Below are positions 1-8,730 of a stretch of DNA of 64,000 nucleotides, piece after piece. Numbering within the stretch: position 1 is the stretch's first letter; the number at the start of each line of letters is the position of its first letter. The DNA comes from Ferruginibacter sp. (GTDB taxonomy: Bacteria > Bacteroidota > Bacteroidia > Chitinophagales > Chitinophagaceae): positions 1 through 64,000 of the forward strand of contig JAGOAX010000003.1 in assembly GCA_017983695.1 (NCBI GenBank), in the 5' to 3' direction. The translations under genes and the position numbers were made by a program. The notes under the pieces were generated by a model that did not search any database, was not told the origin of the DNA, and was given only the letters and a program-made list of their open reading frames with translations.

Positions 1-1604
1 GTAAATAAAAGGTTTAATATTAAAGAGATATTGGCAACCCAACCACCACTATTATAATAAACCAGCATCAGTATAAATATTACCAGGAATGCTATACCGA
101 AAGACATCATACCGCCTTTAATAGAAGCTTCGCCTAAAGTAGATCCTACTACCTGGTCGGCAACAATTTTAGCAGGAGCACTTACTTTACCTGATTTTAA
201 TGTGTTTGCAAGATCAGTCGCTTCATCAACTGTAAAACTTCCTGATATTTCGGAGTTACCGCCATCAATAGCTCCATTTACATTTGGTGCAGAATACACA
301 ATATCATCCAATGCAATTGCAATTGGCCTGCCCACATTATTTCCTGTTAACCTTGCCCATGTTCTTGTACCCAATGGCGTCATTATCATTTTAATAGCCG
401 GTCTTCCTACTTCATCATAATCCTGGCGGGCTTCTTCTACGCCTTCGCCTTCAAGTGGTGCTCTTTCTGTACCCGTCTGCGTTTTTACAGCGTAAACAGG
501 AAAAGTAGATTTACCTTTTTCTTGTTTCTCTTCTACGCCTAATAAAAATTTACAATTGGCAGGGAAACTATTTTTTACAACATCCATGTTGATGTAGTTA
601 AAAAATTTGCTGGTGTCAGTCATATAAACCCGAGCAATTTCAGCAGGATAAAATACTTGTTTACCATCTTTAGATTGCTGAGGTTGAACTGGCATCATTA
701 CAGTGAAAAGCGCATTAGTATCTCTGCTAGTAGAATCGATACCCCTTTTGTACGCATCCAATGCTTTGTTCGCATTTTGAAAACCTTCTACAAACCTCTG
801 ATCGTCTTCAAATAATCTTTGATTAGCAGAATTACTGTTTCCAATTTGGTACACTTCCCAAAATTGTAAATGGGCAGATGCCTGTAAAAGTTTTCTTACC
901 CTGTCCGGGTTATCAACTCCTGCCAGTTCCACATTGATTATGCCTTTATTTTCATCAAGGTTGATATTGGGTTGAGCAACACCAAATTTATCAATACGCT
1001 TTAGTAATACTTTATAAGTCTCTTTTATAGCTCCTTTTGCAGTTGCAGAAAGTTTACTTGTAACCTGGTCATCACTATCAGTAATTTTTATTTCTTTTCC
1101 CTGGCCTGCAAAAAGGGCGGATAATTTACCACCTCCATTTTGTTCAATGAATGCTTTTTTAAAAAGACTGATATAATCCGCATCACTGTTAACCTTTTGA
1201 TCAGTTGCCGTTTTCATTGCTTTTAACAATGATGGGTCTTTTGAATTATTACTTAAAGATTTTAATAAACCTTCAAGGCTTACATCCATTGTTACACTTA
1301 TACCACCCTGTAAATCCAAACCAAGGTTCAGCTCATTCTCTTTACACTTTTGGTAAGAAGTACCTACCAAAGGAAAAATCGCTTTGTCTTTTGAAGCCAG
1401 TAAAATACTGTCTTTCTTAATCTTTACAGCAGCTTTTAGTGCATCCGCATCTTTAAGATCGATACCGGATTTTTTTACAAGTTTTGTAGCTTGTGCTGTT
1501 ACGCCACTCTCAAAGCTACGTACCACCCATGTGTACGACAATTCCCAAAGTGATATAATAATCAGTGCAATGGTGAAAAACCAAATCAGCCCTTTCAATT
1601 TCAT
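1..1604 (-). CDS. secDF: Protein translocase subunit SecDF, N-terminal part (cut by window edge)
   Basis: The minus strand is open from an ATG at 1604 to the window edge, giving 534 residues with no stop. The protein starts with a short cytoplasmic end and one hydrophobic segment (about residues 5-22). A SecD-type motif LGLDLQGG follows near residue 97, then a large periplasmic region with FGVAQPNI and DNPDRVRKLL, then a membrane segment close to the edge. These are marks of SecD, which uses the proton gradient to help pull preproteins across the inner membrane with SecYEG. Bacteroidota usually carry SecD and SecF fused in one protein of about 1000 residues, so the missing half probably holds SecF; this is family knowledge and is not visible here. 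A Bacteroidota-type -7 element lies 45 bases upstream. The identity as SecD is clear. Confidence 0.93.
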   Translation of the reverse strand, partial: MKLKGLIWFFTIALIIISLWELSYTWVVRSFESGVTAQATKLVKKSGIDLKDADALKAAVKIKKDSILLASKDKAIFPLVGTSYQKCKENELNLGLDLQGGISVTMDVSLEGLLKSLSNNSKDPSLLKAMKTATDQKVNSDADYISLFKKAFIEQNGGGKLSALFAGQGKEIKITDSDDQVTSKLSATAKGAIKETYKVLLKRIDKFGVAQPNINLDENKGIINVELAGVDNPDRVRKLLQASAHLQFWEVYQIGNSNSANQRLFEDDQRFVEGFQNANKALDAYKRGIDSTSRDTNALFTVMMPVQPQQSKDGKQVFYPAEIARVYMTDTSKFFNYINMDVVKNSFPANCKFLLGVEEKQEKGKSTFPVYAVKTQTGTERAPLEGEGVEEARQDYDEVGRPAIKMIMTPLGTRTWARLTGNNVGRPIAIALDDIVYSAPNVNGAIDGGNSEISGSFTVDEATDLANTLKSGKVSAPAKIVADQVVGSTLGEASIKGGMMSFGIAFLVIFILMLVYYNSGGWVANISLILNLLF

Positions 1605-1648
1605 AATAGTAAACTTTTAATAGCTATTTCTTCATTTTTAGAAGTGTG

Positions 1649-1676
1649 CAAAGATAGGGGAAAAACCGATTGACAA
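1649..1676 (-). promoter_or_regulatory. Putative promoter of secDF
   Basis: Read on the minus strand, TATCTTTG (1656 to 1649) fits the Bacteroidota -7 consensus TAnnTTTG. A TTG (1676 to 1674) lies 17 bases further upstream as a weak -33 element. Transcription would start near 1642 and leave a leader of roughly 38 bases. No experiment supports it. Confidence 0.45.
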
Positions 1677-1729
1677 TTACTGATGGTTAATTTTAGAATT
1701 TTACTCATTTTGCACCCTAAATCAACAAT

Positions 1730-3058
1730 ATGTTTCGTTACCGCAGTTCGCTTGTCATCATTCCTTTTACCATCCTTTTTTTTAATGCCTGCAGCCCTGC
1801 CAAAAAAATTGCACCAGTGCCGGAGGATGTTCCGCTTGTGGTTACTACAGCCATACCTGCGGATACTATCCAGACCGACTCATTTTTAGAAAATCTGCTT
1901 ACTGCAAATCCCCAATACTTTGCCGATGTACTTTCACATCGTAAAGAATGGAATACCCAGATAATTTATACCCAAATTGACAGAGGAAGTAATGGCATGC
2001 CCTCACTTAAAAACTACTATTTCAATGTAAACCCTGTAAATTATTTTTACCCGGCTTCTACTGTAAAACTTCCTGTAAGCCTGCTGGCTTTGCAAAGGCT
2101 TAATGAATTAAAAGAAAAAGGAATTGATAAGCATAACACAATGATAACAGAGACCGGCAACAGTTCTCAAACTGCCGTTTATAATGACCCCACATCACCC
2201 GATGGAAGGCCCACAATTGCCCAATACATAAAAAAAATATTGATGGTGAGTGACAATGATGCCTATAACAGGCTATATGAATTTTTAGGCCAGGAATATA
2301 TTAATACCGAATTGCATAAAAAAGGATACGAAGATGTGCAGTTACTGCATCGTTTACAAATTGCGCTGCCTGCGGCGGAGAACAGGCAAACCAACCCGGT
2401 TAAGTTTCTGGACGGAAACAATACAGTTTTGTATGAGCAACCCATGCAAACCAATGCAAAGGAATATGTAAAACGCAACGACAGCCTGGGTAAAGGTTTT
2501 TACCAGGGTGGCAACCTTATTGATGGCGCCATGAATTTTTCTGCAAAAAACAGGATCAGCCTGGAAGACCTGCATAACATTTTAATAAGCCTGGTGTTTC
2601 CTAAAAAGGTTACTGCAAGGCAACGGTTTAATATTACTGATGATGACAGGGCCTTTGTTTTAAAATACATGAGTCAGTTGCCAACAGAAAGTACTTACCC
2701 GCCTTATTCATTTGATACGGCTGCATACTGGCCTGCCTATTGCAAGTTTTTATTATTTGGAAGCGAAAAAGTTGCCCTGCCACAAAACATACGGGTATTT
2801 AATAAACCTGGCGATGCTTATGGACAGATGCTGGATGTGGCGTACGTGGTGGATTATGAAAAAGGAGTGGAGTTCTTTTTATCGGCTGTAACCTATTGCA
2901 ACAGCGACGGTATTGTTAACGATGATAAATATGATTATAAAACTATTGGCCTGCCTTTTATGAAAAACCTGGGGCAGGTAATTTATAATTACGAAGTACA
3001 AAGATCTAAACATCATTTACCAGACTTATCCGGCTTTAAATTTATTTACGACAAATAA
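1730..3058 (+). CDS. Class A beta-lactamase-like serine hydrolase lipoprotein
   Basis: This 442-residue protein has a lipoprotein signal (hydrophobic run, then NACS near residue 20), so it is probably anchored in a membrane facing the periplasm or outside. The class A beta-lactamase/transpeptidase fold is indicated by S110-T-V-K113 (nucleophile and general base) and S174-D-N176. The third motif, normally KTG, appears to be KPG in NKPGDAYG near residue 360. That change and the extra N-terminal length (about 85 residues before the first motif) argue against a typical drug-resistance enzyme. A housekeeping peptidase or esterase acting on cell wall is as likely. It stands alone, divergent from secDF with a 125-base gap. 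The fold is well supported; the substrate is unknown. Confidence 0.82.
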   Translation: MFRYRSSLVIIPFTILFFNACSPAKKIAPVPEDVPLVVTTAIPADTIQTDSFLENLLTANPQYFADVLSHRKEWNTQIIYTQIDRGSNGMPSLKNYYFNVNPVNYFYPASTVKLPVSLLALQRLNELKEKGIDKHNTMITETGNSSQTAVYNDPTSPDGRPTIAQYIKKILMVSDNDAYNRLYEFLGQEYINTELHKKGYEDVQLLHRLQIALPAAENRQTNPVKFLDGNNTVLYEQPMQTNAKEYVKRNDSLGKGFYQGGNLIDGAMNFSAKNRISLEDLHNILISLVFPKKVTARQRFNITDDDRAFVLKYMSQLPTESTYPPYSFDTAAYWPAYCKFLLFGSEKVALPQNIRVFNKPGDAYGQMLDVAYVVDYEKGVEFFLSAVTYCNSDGIVNDDKYDYKTIGLPFMKNLGQVIYNYEVQRSKHHLPDLSGFKFIYDK

Positions 3059-3092
3059 CAAAAAAATATTTCTAAGTAATAATAGTATTTGA

Positions 3093-3125
3093 TTGATTTT
3101 TTTTAAGTATTAATATTTACTTTTG
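3093..3125 (+). promoter_or_regulatory. Putative promoter giving a nearly leaderless aminotransferase mRNA
   Basis: TACTTTTG at 3118-3125 matches TAnnTTTG, and TTG at 3093-3095 lies 22 bases upstream. The ATG chosen for the aminotransferase is at 3132, only 6 bases after the element, so the transcript would start at or next to the start codon. Confidence 0.5.
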
Positions 3126-3131
3126 CAAAAT

Positions 3132-4322
3132 ATGCAACTATCTACACTTTTACAGCGATTTAACGAGCCAGAAACCCTTAAAATGGCCAAATTAGGAAGG
3201 GAATTAAGAGCACAGGGAATTGATGTTATCGATCTTAGCCTTGGCGAACCAGATTTTGATACACCACAGCACATTAAAGATGCAGCCATAAAAGCCATTA
3301 ACGATAACTGGAGCCATTATACTCCTGTTGCCGGCTTTGCCGATTTACGTGAAGCGGTGTGTACCAAATTAAAACGTGATAATAATTTAGACTACAAACC
3401 GGAAAATATCATCACTTCCACCGGTGCCAAGCAAAGTTTGGCCAATGCTATTTATGCAGTAGTAGATAATGGGGATGAAGTGATAATTCCTACGCCTTAC
3501 TGGGTTACATATTCTGAACTGGTGAAAATGGCCGGTGGAAAAGTAATTGAAATCAGGACCACACCAGAAAGTGGTTTTAAAGTAACGCCGCAACAATTTG
3601 AAGCTGCCATTACCGATAAAACCAAATTGTTCATGTTCTCTTCGCCATGTAATCCATCGGGTGCGGTGTACAGCAAAGCAGAATTAGAAGGCCTGGTAAC
3701 CGTATTTAGAAAATACCCCAATATTTTAATTATCTCTGATGAAATTTACGAGTACATCAATTTTGTAGGTGGCCACGAAAGCATTGCTCAGTTTGATGAC
3801 TTGAAAGAAAGGGTTATTTTAATTAATGGTTTAAGCAAAGGTTTTGCTATGACGGGCTGGCGCCTGGGTTACATTGCGGCCAGTGTAGAAATTGTAAAAG
3901 CCTGCGAAAAAATTCAGGGACAATTGACCAGCGGTACTTGTTCTATTACGCAAAAAGCAGCCGTAGCAGCACTTACCGGTAATTTAAAACCTTCGTTAGA
4001 AATGACACAAGAGTTTACAAGAAGAAGGGCAAGGGTTATGGAATTGATAAAAGATATTCCGGGTTTTAAATGCTTTGCACCCGAAGGCGCTTTTTATATT
4101 TTTCCTGATGTAAGTTATTACTATGGTAAATCTGACGGTACACAAACAGTTGCAAATGCGGCAGACTTTAGTATGTATCTTTTAAATACCGCTAATGTTT
4201 CTTCTGTAATGGGAGATGCTTTTGGTGAACCTAACTGTGTACGTTTTTCTTTTGCCAACAGTATGCCCAATATTGAAAGGGCATGGGCAAGAATTAAGGA
4301 AGCGCTGGCAAAGTTAAAATAA
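3132..4322 (+). CDS. Pyridoxal phosphate-dependent aminotransferase, aspartate type (class I/II)
   Basis: The protein has 396 residues, a usual length for the AspB/AspC-like branch of fold-type I aminotransferases, which move the amino group between aspartate and 2-oxoglutarate using PLP. The N-terminus carries LSLGEPDFDTP, then SSPCNPSGA (substrate-binding Asn-Pro), ISDEIYEY (Asp-x-x-Tyr that holds the cofactor), and SKGFAMTGWRLGY, where K236 is the expected Schiff-base lysine. The C-terminus ends in a typical RFSFANS substrate-binding arginine region. A TTG three codons upstream (3123) is possible as a start but falls inside the promoter element, so the ATG at 3132 is preferred. It stops two bases before the convergent gene on the other strand. 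The exact amino acid specificity cannot be told. Confidence 0.93.
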   Translation: MQLSTLLQRFNEPETLKMAKLGRELRAQGIDVIDLSLGEPDFDTPQHIKDAAIKAINDNWSHYTPVAGFADLREAVCTKLKRDNNLDYKPENIITSTGAKQSLANAIYAVVDNGDEVIIPTPYWVTYSELVKMAGGKVIEIRTTPESGFKVTPQQFEAAITDKTKLFMFSSPCNPSGAVYSKAELEGLVTVFRKYPNILIISDEIYEYINFVGGHESIAQFDDLKERVILINGLSKGFAMTGWRLGYIAASVEIVKACEKIQGQLTSGTCSITQKAAVAALTGNLKPSLEMTQEFTRRRARVMELIKDIPGFKCFAPEGAFYIFPDVSYYYGKSDGTQTVANAADFSMYLLNTANVSSVMGDAFGEPNCVRFSFANSMPNIERAWARIKEALAKLK

Positions 4323-4324
4323 GT

Positions 4325-5206
4325 TTACAGCAAATAATTATTTACTAATTGGCAAACATGCCATAGCAAATCATCGTTTCTGGATTCTTTAAGTAATGGA
4401 AAAGAAATGTCGTATAAAGACAGTGGTTTGTAAGTTTTATTTTTTCTGTATTTTGACTCAAAAATAACTCCAGAAGCATTTACTTTTCTGTTACTAGGCA
4501 GTAAGATTTCTGAATAATATGTTACTGAGGCATTGGGTTGTGTATCCCGGGTATCGATTTGTACACCACTTGCACCACTGGTGGATAATACTCTGGTATA
4601 AGTATTTGTAGTACCACCACCTCCGCTAACATTAGTACCAGTAACTACCAAACCAATTTTTTTACCATCCTGCATAATTATTTTGTCGTTTATAATGGTT
4701 ACAGGTTTTGTTCTGTCTCTTACTGTTTGCTCACTAAAAAACCTGTTTTCATTTAAATAGGTTTCATACTCTTTAATTTTAGCCCACAATAAAGTATTTC
4801 CATTATACACTTTTTTAAAACTTGCCAATGAATCTTTATTGATTTTATTACCCCCTAAGAGATTATATTTTTTTAGTAGCGATGCCATTTCAAGAGCAAA
4901 TGCCTGCCCTTCATGGTAGATAGAAAAAGTGTCTTTTTCATTATGAAAAATTAAATCATAATAATAAAACGGCTTTAGCTCTCTTATTGGGGCATCAAAT
5001 TTAACCACCCTTGCTGCAATCAGCAATTTCATATCTAAACTGATAATGTAAATATCATAGTGCGGATCAGATTGGTTTAATTCTTTTACATAATAGGCTA
5101 CAGGTTTATTGTCAAAATAAATAACAGAATCGCTTAAATTAATTTCCTGTGCAACTGCTGCTGTACCCACAAAATATGTTAATAGGGTTAGTAAATATCT
5201 TTTCAT
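4325..5206 (-). CDS. Secreted protein of unknown function
   Basis: This 293-residue protein begins at an ATG with a clear signal peptide (MKRYLLTLLTYFVGTAAVAQ), so it is exported. I recognise no family. The middle part is rich in charged residues. A Gly/Thr/Ser-rich stretch near residues 190-215 (SGGGGTTNTYT) looks like a flexible linker or a surface loop. The last 70 residues hold several aromatic and basic residues. It ends two bases from the convergent aminotransferase, with no room for a terminator between them. A hairpin lies between it and the next upstream minus-strand gene, so it may be transcribed on its own. It is real by length, signal peptide and codon use; the function is open. 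Confidence 0.7.
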   Translation of the reverse strand: MKRYLLTLLTYFVGTAAVAQEINLSDSVIYFDNKPVAYYVKELNQSDPHYDIYIISLDMKLLIAARVVKFDAPIRELKPFYYYDLIFHNEKDTFSIYHEGQAFALEMASLLKKYNLLGGNKINKDSLASFKKVYNGNTLLWAKIKEYETYLNENRFFSEQTVRDRTKPVTIINDKIIMQDGKKIGLVVTGTNVSGGGGTTNTYTRVLSTSGASGVQIDTRDTQPNASVTYYSEILLPSNRKVNASGVIFESKYRKNKTYKPLSLYDISFPLLKESRNDDLLWHVCQLVNNYLL

Positions 5207-5236
5207 AGATTTAATTTGTTAGTAAAGTAAACAAAA

Positions 5237-5268
5237 AAAAGAAGCCATTATGTTTTGTAGCTTCTTTT
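5237..5268 (-). terminator. Intrinsic terminator downstream of the small barrel gene
   Basis: A 9-bp stem (5237-5245 with 5260-5268, AAAAGAAGC/GCTTCTTTT) with a 14-base loop is followed on the minus strand by a run of T from the eight A at 5233-5240. It lies just after the stop of the gene at 5290-5742. Confidence 0.6.
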
Positions 5269-5289
5269 AACATTGTATTTTTAGCGATT

Positions 5290-5742
5290 TTAAAAAGTAA
5301 ATCTTGCAGAGAAACCAATGCCTTCGGCAGCAAATCCAACTTTAGATATAATATTTAATTCCGGTTTCCAGTCTAATGTAATGTTGAGTGGTATTTGTGG
5401 AAATTTATAATCTAAACCAATAATACCTGCTGCGCCAACATTGCTGCCACTGTTATTAAAGCCAACATAGCCACCAAAGCCAATCAGCCATTGCAGGTTT
5501 TCTGTTGACAGTGGTTTATGAATTTCGTACAAACCGCAAATGCCCACACCATCGCCAAAACTTAAGATACCTTCAATAGCATTGTTGCCAATAAAATGTT
5601 TGTAGGTAATGCCACTTTTAATTGCCGGTACAGATGAGCCAAGCCGTACACCAAGTGCATCTTTGTAACTGCTTTCGGTTTGTGCTTTTGTGTTTAGGGT
5701 AATTGCAATAACCGCAATTACAATCAGGAGTAATTTTTTCAT
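5290..5742 (-). CDS. Small outer-membrane beta-barrel-like protein
   Basis: The 150-residue product starts with a signal peptide ending in NTKAQT. The rest alternates hydrophobic and polar residues in short strands with many glycines (for example LIGFGGYVGFNN) and ends in a phenylalanine (SARFTF), as in outer-membrane barrels. A C-terminal aromatic residue is recognised by the BAM machinery in many barrels. Its size suits an eight-stranded barrel. No ligand or enzyme motif is seen. It lies 118 bases downstream of the OstA-like gene on the same strand and is followed by a terminator, so it may be the last gene of the envelope operon or a separate unit. Confidence 0.65.
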   Translation of the reverse strand: MKKLLLIVIAVIAITLNTKAQTESSYKDALGVRLGSSVPAIKSGITYKHFIGNNAIEGILSFGDGVGICGLYEIHKPLSTENLQWLIGFGGYVGFNNSGSNVGAAGIIGLDYKFPQIPLNITLDWKPELNIISKVGFAAEGIGFSARFTF

Positions 5743-5860
5743 GGTAATTTTTTTTTGATAGCTTTATCGAAAACAATGCCAACATAGTACCGCCACTTAC
5801 GCTAAACGCAGCAAACAGAATTTTGTGTGTTAAGGATATGTAAAAAATAAGCGCAGGAAA

Positions 5861-7627
5861 TTATTCAAACAATTCCAGTTTGTTTTTTGGCCTTCTGGCA
5901 TCATGCCATTTAAAACCTTTCAGTTGTTTTTTATCGGCAGGTATCTGGCGTATGGGATACATTACACCATCAACATTATTTATAAATTTTACTTTGTTCA
6001 ATTCTTTTTTTACAAAAAATATATCGATCACATCACCGTGGCTGCGGTTCATACCGGTATAGGCACTGTCATCATCCTGCGGATAAAAAATACTTTCGGC
6101 AGGGGTGCCTTTTACCCTTACATAATCAATAGCACCATCTTTAAAATAACCATTAAGTGTACGTCCGCCAATTTGATTATACAAATTTTCTGCTGTTTTA
6201 TTAATAATTAAACTATTAAAAAAAACATATACCTGTTTTGGTTTTTGATTTTGGGTGTACATATAAATAGTATCACCGGTAACCTGTGTTTGTGCATTCC
6301 ATACCACGGGCTGGCCAAATAACTGGAAGGTGGAATCCTGGGTAGAGTAGTAGAGGCTATCGCTGACGGCCTGCAGCGAATCGTTGAAAATACGTACGTG
6401 GTGAAAGGCCAGGAAATAACGTATGGCAGTATCAGGTTTATTTAAATTAACTACCATCGTTTTTTTACCGCTATCTGTTTTTACAGTTTGCTGTATTGCC
6501 AGGCTGTCGGTTTTTGGTTGTGCAGCAGCTTTAATGCCGGCACTATCAAATTTATTAATAGTAACAACAGCAGTCTTTTTTAATGTATCAACTTTTGTTA
6601 CTTGCTTTTTTTCTACGCTGTCATATTTTCTTAAACCGGAAAATAAAGTATCAGCAGCAATATAAGTGCTGTCGCCATCTTTGTGCAGTATCATTACCGG
6701 CTTTAGGTATGCTAAAAAAGAATTTTCTTTTGTATTCACTTCAATATGACCACCAATAGTGGTAACCTGGTTTGCGCTGTCAACAACTTTTGCATTGCCA
6801 TCAGCCGTCATAATTCCTTTTTTATCATCAAAGAAAATTTTATCACCACTCATTGATCTTACACTGTCTCTTATATAAGTACGTTCATAAAAAATAGCTT
6901 CGCCTGTTTTTAAATCATAAGTACCCGACCTGGTATCAATAATGCCTTCTTTACTTACAATATGGGTTGGCGAAATAAATGTAGCAATGCTGTTGGTAAC
7001 ATTGTAAATCATACTATCCGTTCTTATATCATATTTTGGATCGACTAGGTGTACATTTTTTTTAAAAATTACATCCTTGGTATCGGCATAATAAACCCCT
7101 TCGTTACTTGTTAAAACAGTTTTGCCATTTAAAACCCTGCCACCGCCTTTATAAGTGGCAATTCCTGTTCTTAAATTATACTCCAGGTCATCGGTTAATA
7201 AAACGCCTTTTTTATCTGTAAGCTTTACATTTTTTTTTAAATACGCAATTCTTTCATCACCTACATATTTCAGGTATTGTGCGTAAGTATGTATGCTGTC
7301 GTTATCGTTTATGTGAACGTTGCCAAATGCCTCTACCATTTTTGTTCTGTGGTTATATACCACACTATCGCAAAAAATTGTGGTAAGCCCGTCTTTAATA
7401 ACAGCATCGCCGGCAGCAGTTTCAATTGTAGTGGCAGAGTCAATAATTTTTTCCCTTAAGCTATTTGCTTTAATTATTTGAATGATCCTGATGGTATCCG
7501 GTTGTGGAGGTAACGCAGGTGTTTGTTGTGCTGCAGATTGTTTACTGCAACATAATAAAAGCAGAAGGGCAGTAACAGCGAGTGTAAATTTTAATTGCAA
7601 TACTTGGTTATTTGTTACAGCCTGCAA
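5861..7627 (-). CDS. OstA/LptA-like lipopolysaccharide transport protein
   Basis: The 588-residue product has a signal sequence and then repeated short beta-strand units, such as VIKDGLTTIFCDSVVYN, VEAFGNVHIND and KGVLLTDDLEYN, with the theme 'structure is drawn, then a letter D or N closes the strand'. This is the OstA-like N-terminal fold (LptA family), a beta-jellyroll that stacks into a bridge carrying LPS across the periplasm. It is much longer than E. coli LptA (about 185 residues), as known for Bacteroidota OstA-like proteins. No ATG exists near the start. The frame opens right after a stop with TTG at 7627, and a second TTG at 7600 would give a tighter signal peptide (MQLKFTLAVTALLLLL). 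It sits downstream of the MCE and amidase genes, and an LptD-like gene is nearby. Confidence 0.8.
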   Translation of the reverse strand: MQAVTNNQVLQLKFTLAVTALLLLLCCSKQSAAQQTPALPPQPDTIRIIQIIKANSLREKIIDSATTIETAAGDAVIKDGLTTIFCDSVVYNHRTKMVEAFGNVHINDNDSIHTYAQYLKYVGDERIAYLKKNVKLTDKKGVLLTDDLEYNLRTGIATYKGGGRVLNGKTVLTSNEGVYYADTKDVIFKKNVHLVDPKYDIRTDSMIYNVTNSIATFISPTHIVSKEGIIDTRSGTYDLKTGEAIFYERTYIRDSVRSMSGDKIFFDDKKGIMTADGNAKVVDSANQVTTIGGHIEVNTKENSFLAYLKPVMILHKDGDSTYIAADTLFSGLRKYDSVEKKQVTKVDTLKKTAVVTINKFDSAGIKAAAQPKTDSLAIQQTVKTDSGKKTMVVNLNKPDTAIRYFLAFHHVRIFNDSLQAVSDSLYYSTQDSTFQLFGQPVVWNAQTQVTGDTIYMYTQNQKPKQVYVFFNSLIINKTAENLYNQIGGRTLNGYFKDGAIDYVRVKGTPAESIFYPQDDDSAYTGMNRSHGDVIDIFFVKKELNKVKFINNVDGVMYPIRQIPADKKQLKGFKWHDARRPKNKLELFE

Positions 7628-7661
7628 GTTGCTGAATTAATTTTATAACAGAATGGTAAAA

Positions 7662-8678
7662 TTATTTTTGCTTGATGTAAGGTGCGTTCACCGTATCGGG
7701 CAAAGGAATAACCAATGCATCGCCTTTATATTTTTTGCCGAAAACAGAAAAAGAAATATATCGTTTCGGATTTGTTTTCAGATCATCCAGCAATAAATTT
7801 AGTTTGTTGGCCGTAGCTGTAAGGTTATTATACAATTTGGTATCATTAAGCAACAGACCTGCAGTACCGTTATTGGAATTTAATTTGCCAATGGTTGATT
7901 TTAATTCCCCGATCGTACCGTTTAAAGTGGTTAAAGTTTTCTCCAGGTCTAAATTAGAAAGGGTGGTAGTGGTTTTATTCAGGTTGTCCATTACAGCATT
8001 CAGCTTGTCATTATTATTGGCAAGGTTACCTGTAAAGGCACTCACGTTATTTAACGATTTTGCTAATGCCCCGGTTTGTGTATTTAATAATTCATTTAAT
8101 GATGCAGAAGAGATGGTAAGCCCTGCAGTGGTTTTATTCAGGTTTTCTAAAATTCCCCTGATATTATTTTTTGCATTAGGGTCAACTACACTGTTCACTG
8201 TTCTTAAAACAGAATCCAATGACTGAACTGCATTTTTTACCTGCCCCAAAACCGGCCTTATTTCTTCCACAGCCGCTTCCATAATACCGGCACTGGCCGC
8301 AGTTTTTATGGTATCATTTTTAGGAAGATAAGTTTCAGCATTCCCAAGCCTGATATCAATGCTGGTGGTGCCTAAAGGATTTGATTTTATATAGGCCACA
8401 GAGTTTACAGGAATATTCACATCTTTGGTAAGTGTCATATTCACCAGGATTTCTTTCATGTTTTTATCCGTGGTAATGCTGTACACTGTGCCTACCTGCA
8501 AGCCATTGATCATAACAGGGTTGCTGTTGGCAAGGCCCTGTACATTTGTATATTTTGCAAAAAGGCTATGGCTTTTTCCAAAAAAGGTTTTCCCTTTTAA
8601 AAAGTTAAAACCCAATATCAATAAAGTAATGGCAACTGCAGTTAATGAGCCAATTTTGGTTTCGTTCGAAATTTTCAT
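7662..8678 (-). CDS. MlaD/MCE family lipid-transport protein
   Basis: The protein has 338 residues and starts with one membrane anchor (about residues 9-27). An MCE domain follows (about 35-115), including NGLQVGTVYSI and NPLGTTSIDIRLG. The remaining part is a long helical region rich in N, L and T, with repeated NLNKTT and LNNV-type heptads. MCE proteins form rings or needles in the periplasm that move phospholipids between the two membranes. Bacteroidota MCE proteins of this form often stand alone without the MlaFE genes beside them, as here. The gene lies between the amidase (52 bases upstream) and the OstA-like gene (34 bases downstream), so one operon is likely. A -7 element just before it suggests an extra internal promoter. 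Confidence 0.88.
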   Translation of the reverse strand: MKISNETKIGSLTAVAITLLILGFNFLKGKTFFGKSHSLFAKYTNVQGLANSNPVMINGLQVGTVYSITTDKNMKEILVNMTLTKDVNIPVNSVAYIKSNPLGTTSIDIRLGNAETYLPKNDTIKTAASAGIMEAAVEEIRPVLGQVKNAVQSLDSVLRTVNSVVDPNAKNNIRGILENLNKTTAGLTISSASLNELLNTQTGALAKSLNNVSAFTGNLANNNDKLNAVMDNLNKTTTTLSNLDLEKTLTTLNGTIGELKSTIGKLNSNNGTAGLLLNDTKLYNNLTATANKLNLLLDDLKTNPKRYISFSVFGKKYKGDALVIPLPDTVNAPYIKQK

Positions 8679-8694
8679 TGTCGTAGTTAGTGGT

Positions 8695-8702
8695 CAAATA
8701 TA
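8695..8702 (-). promoter_or_regulatory. Putative internal promoter before the MCE gene
   Basis: On the minus strand, TATATTTG (8702 to 8695) fits TAnnTTTG and lies 16 bases before the ATG at 8678. No good -33 element is seen at the usual distance, so this is a weak call. Confidence 0.35.
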
Positions 8703-8730
8703 ATTAATAAACCACAAATTAATGTTAAGC

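Noticed and set aside
1730..3058. Antibiotic-resistance beta-lactamase
   Set aside because: The SxxK and SDN motifs are present, but the third motif reads KPG and the sequence is not close to any resistance enzyme I recognise; only the fold is claimed.
7735..8226. 163-codon open frame on the plus strand inside the MCE gene
   Set aside because: It is a shadow of the low-complexity helical part of the MCE protein; no start signal and no family resemblance.
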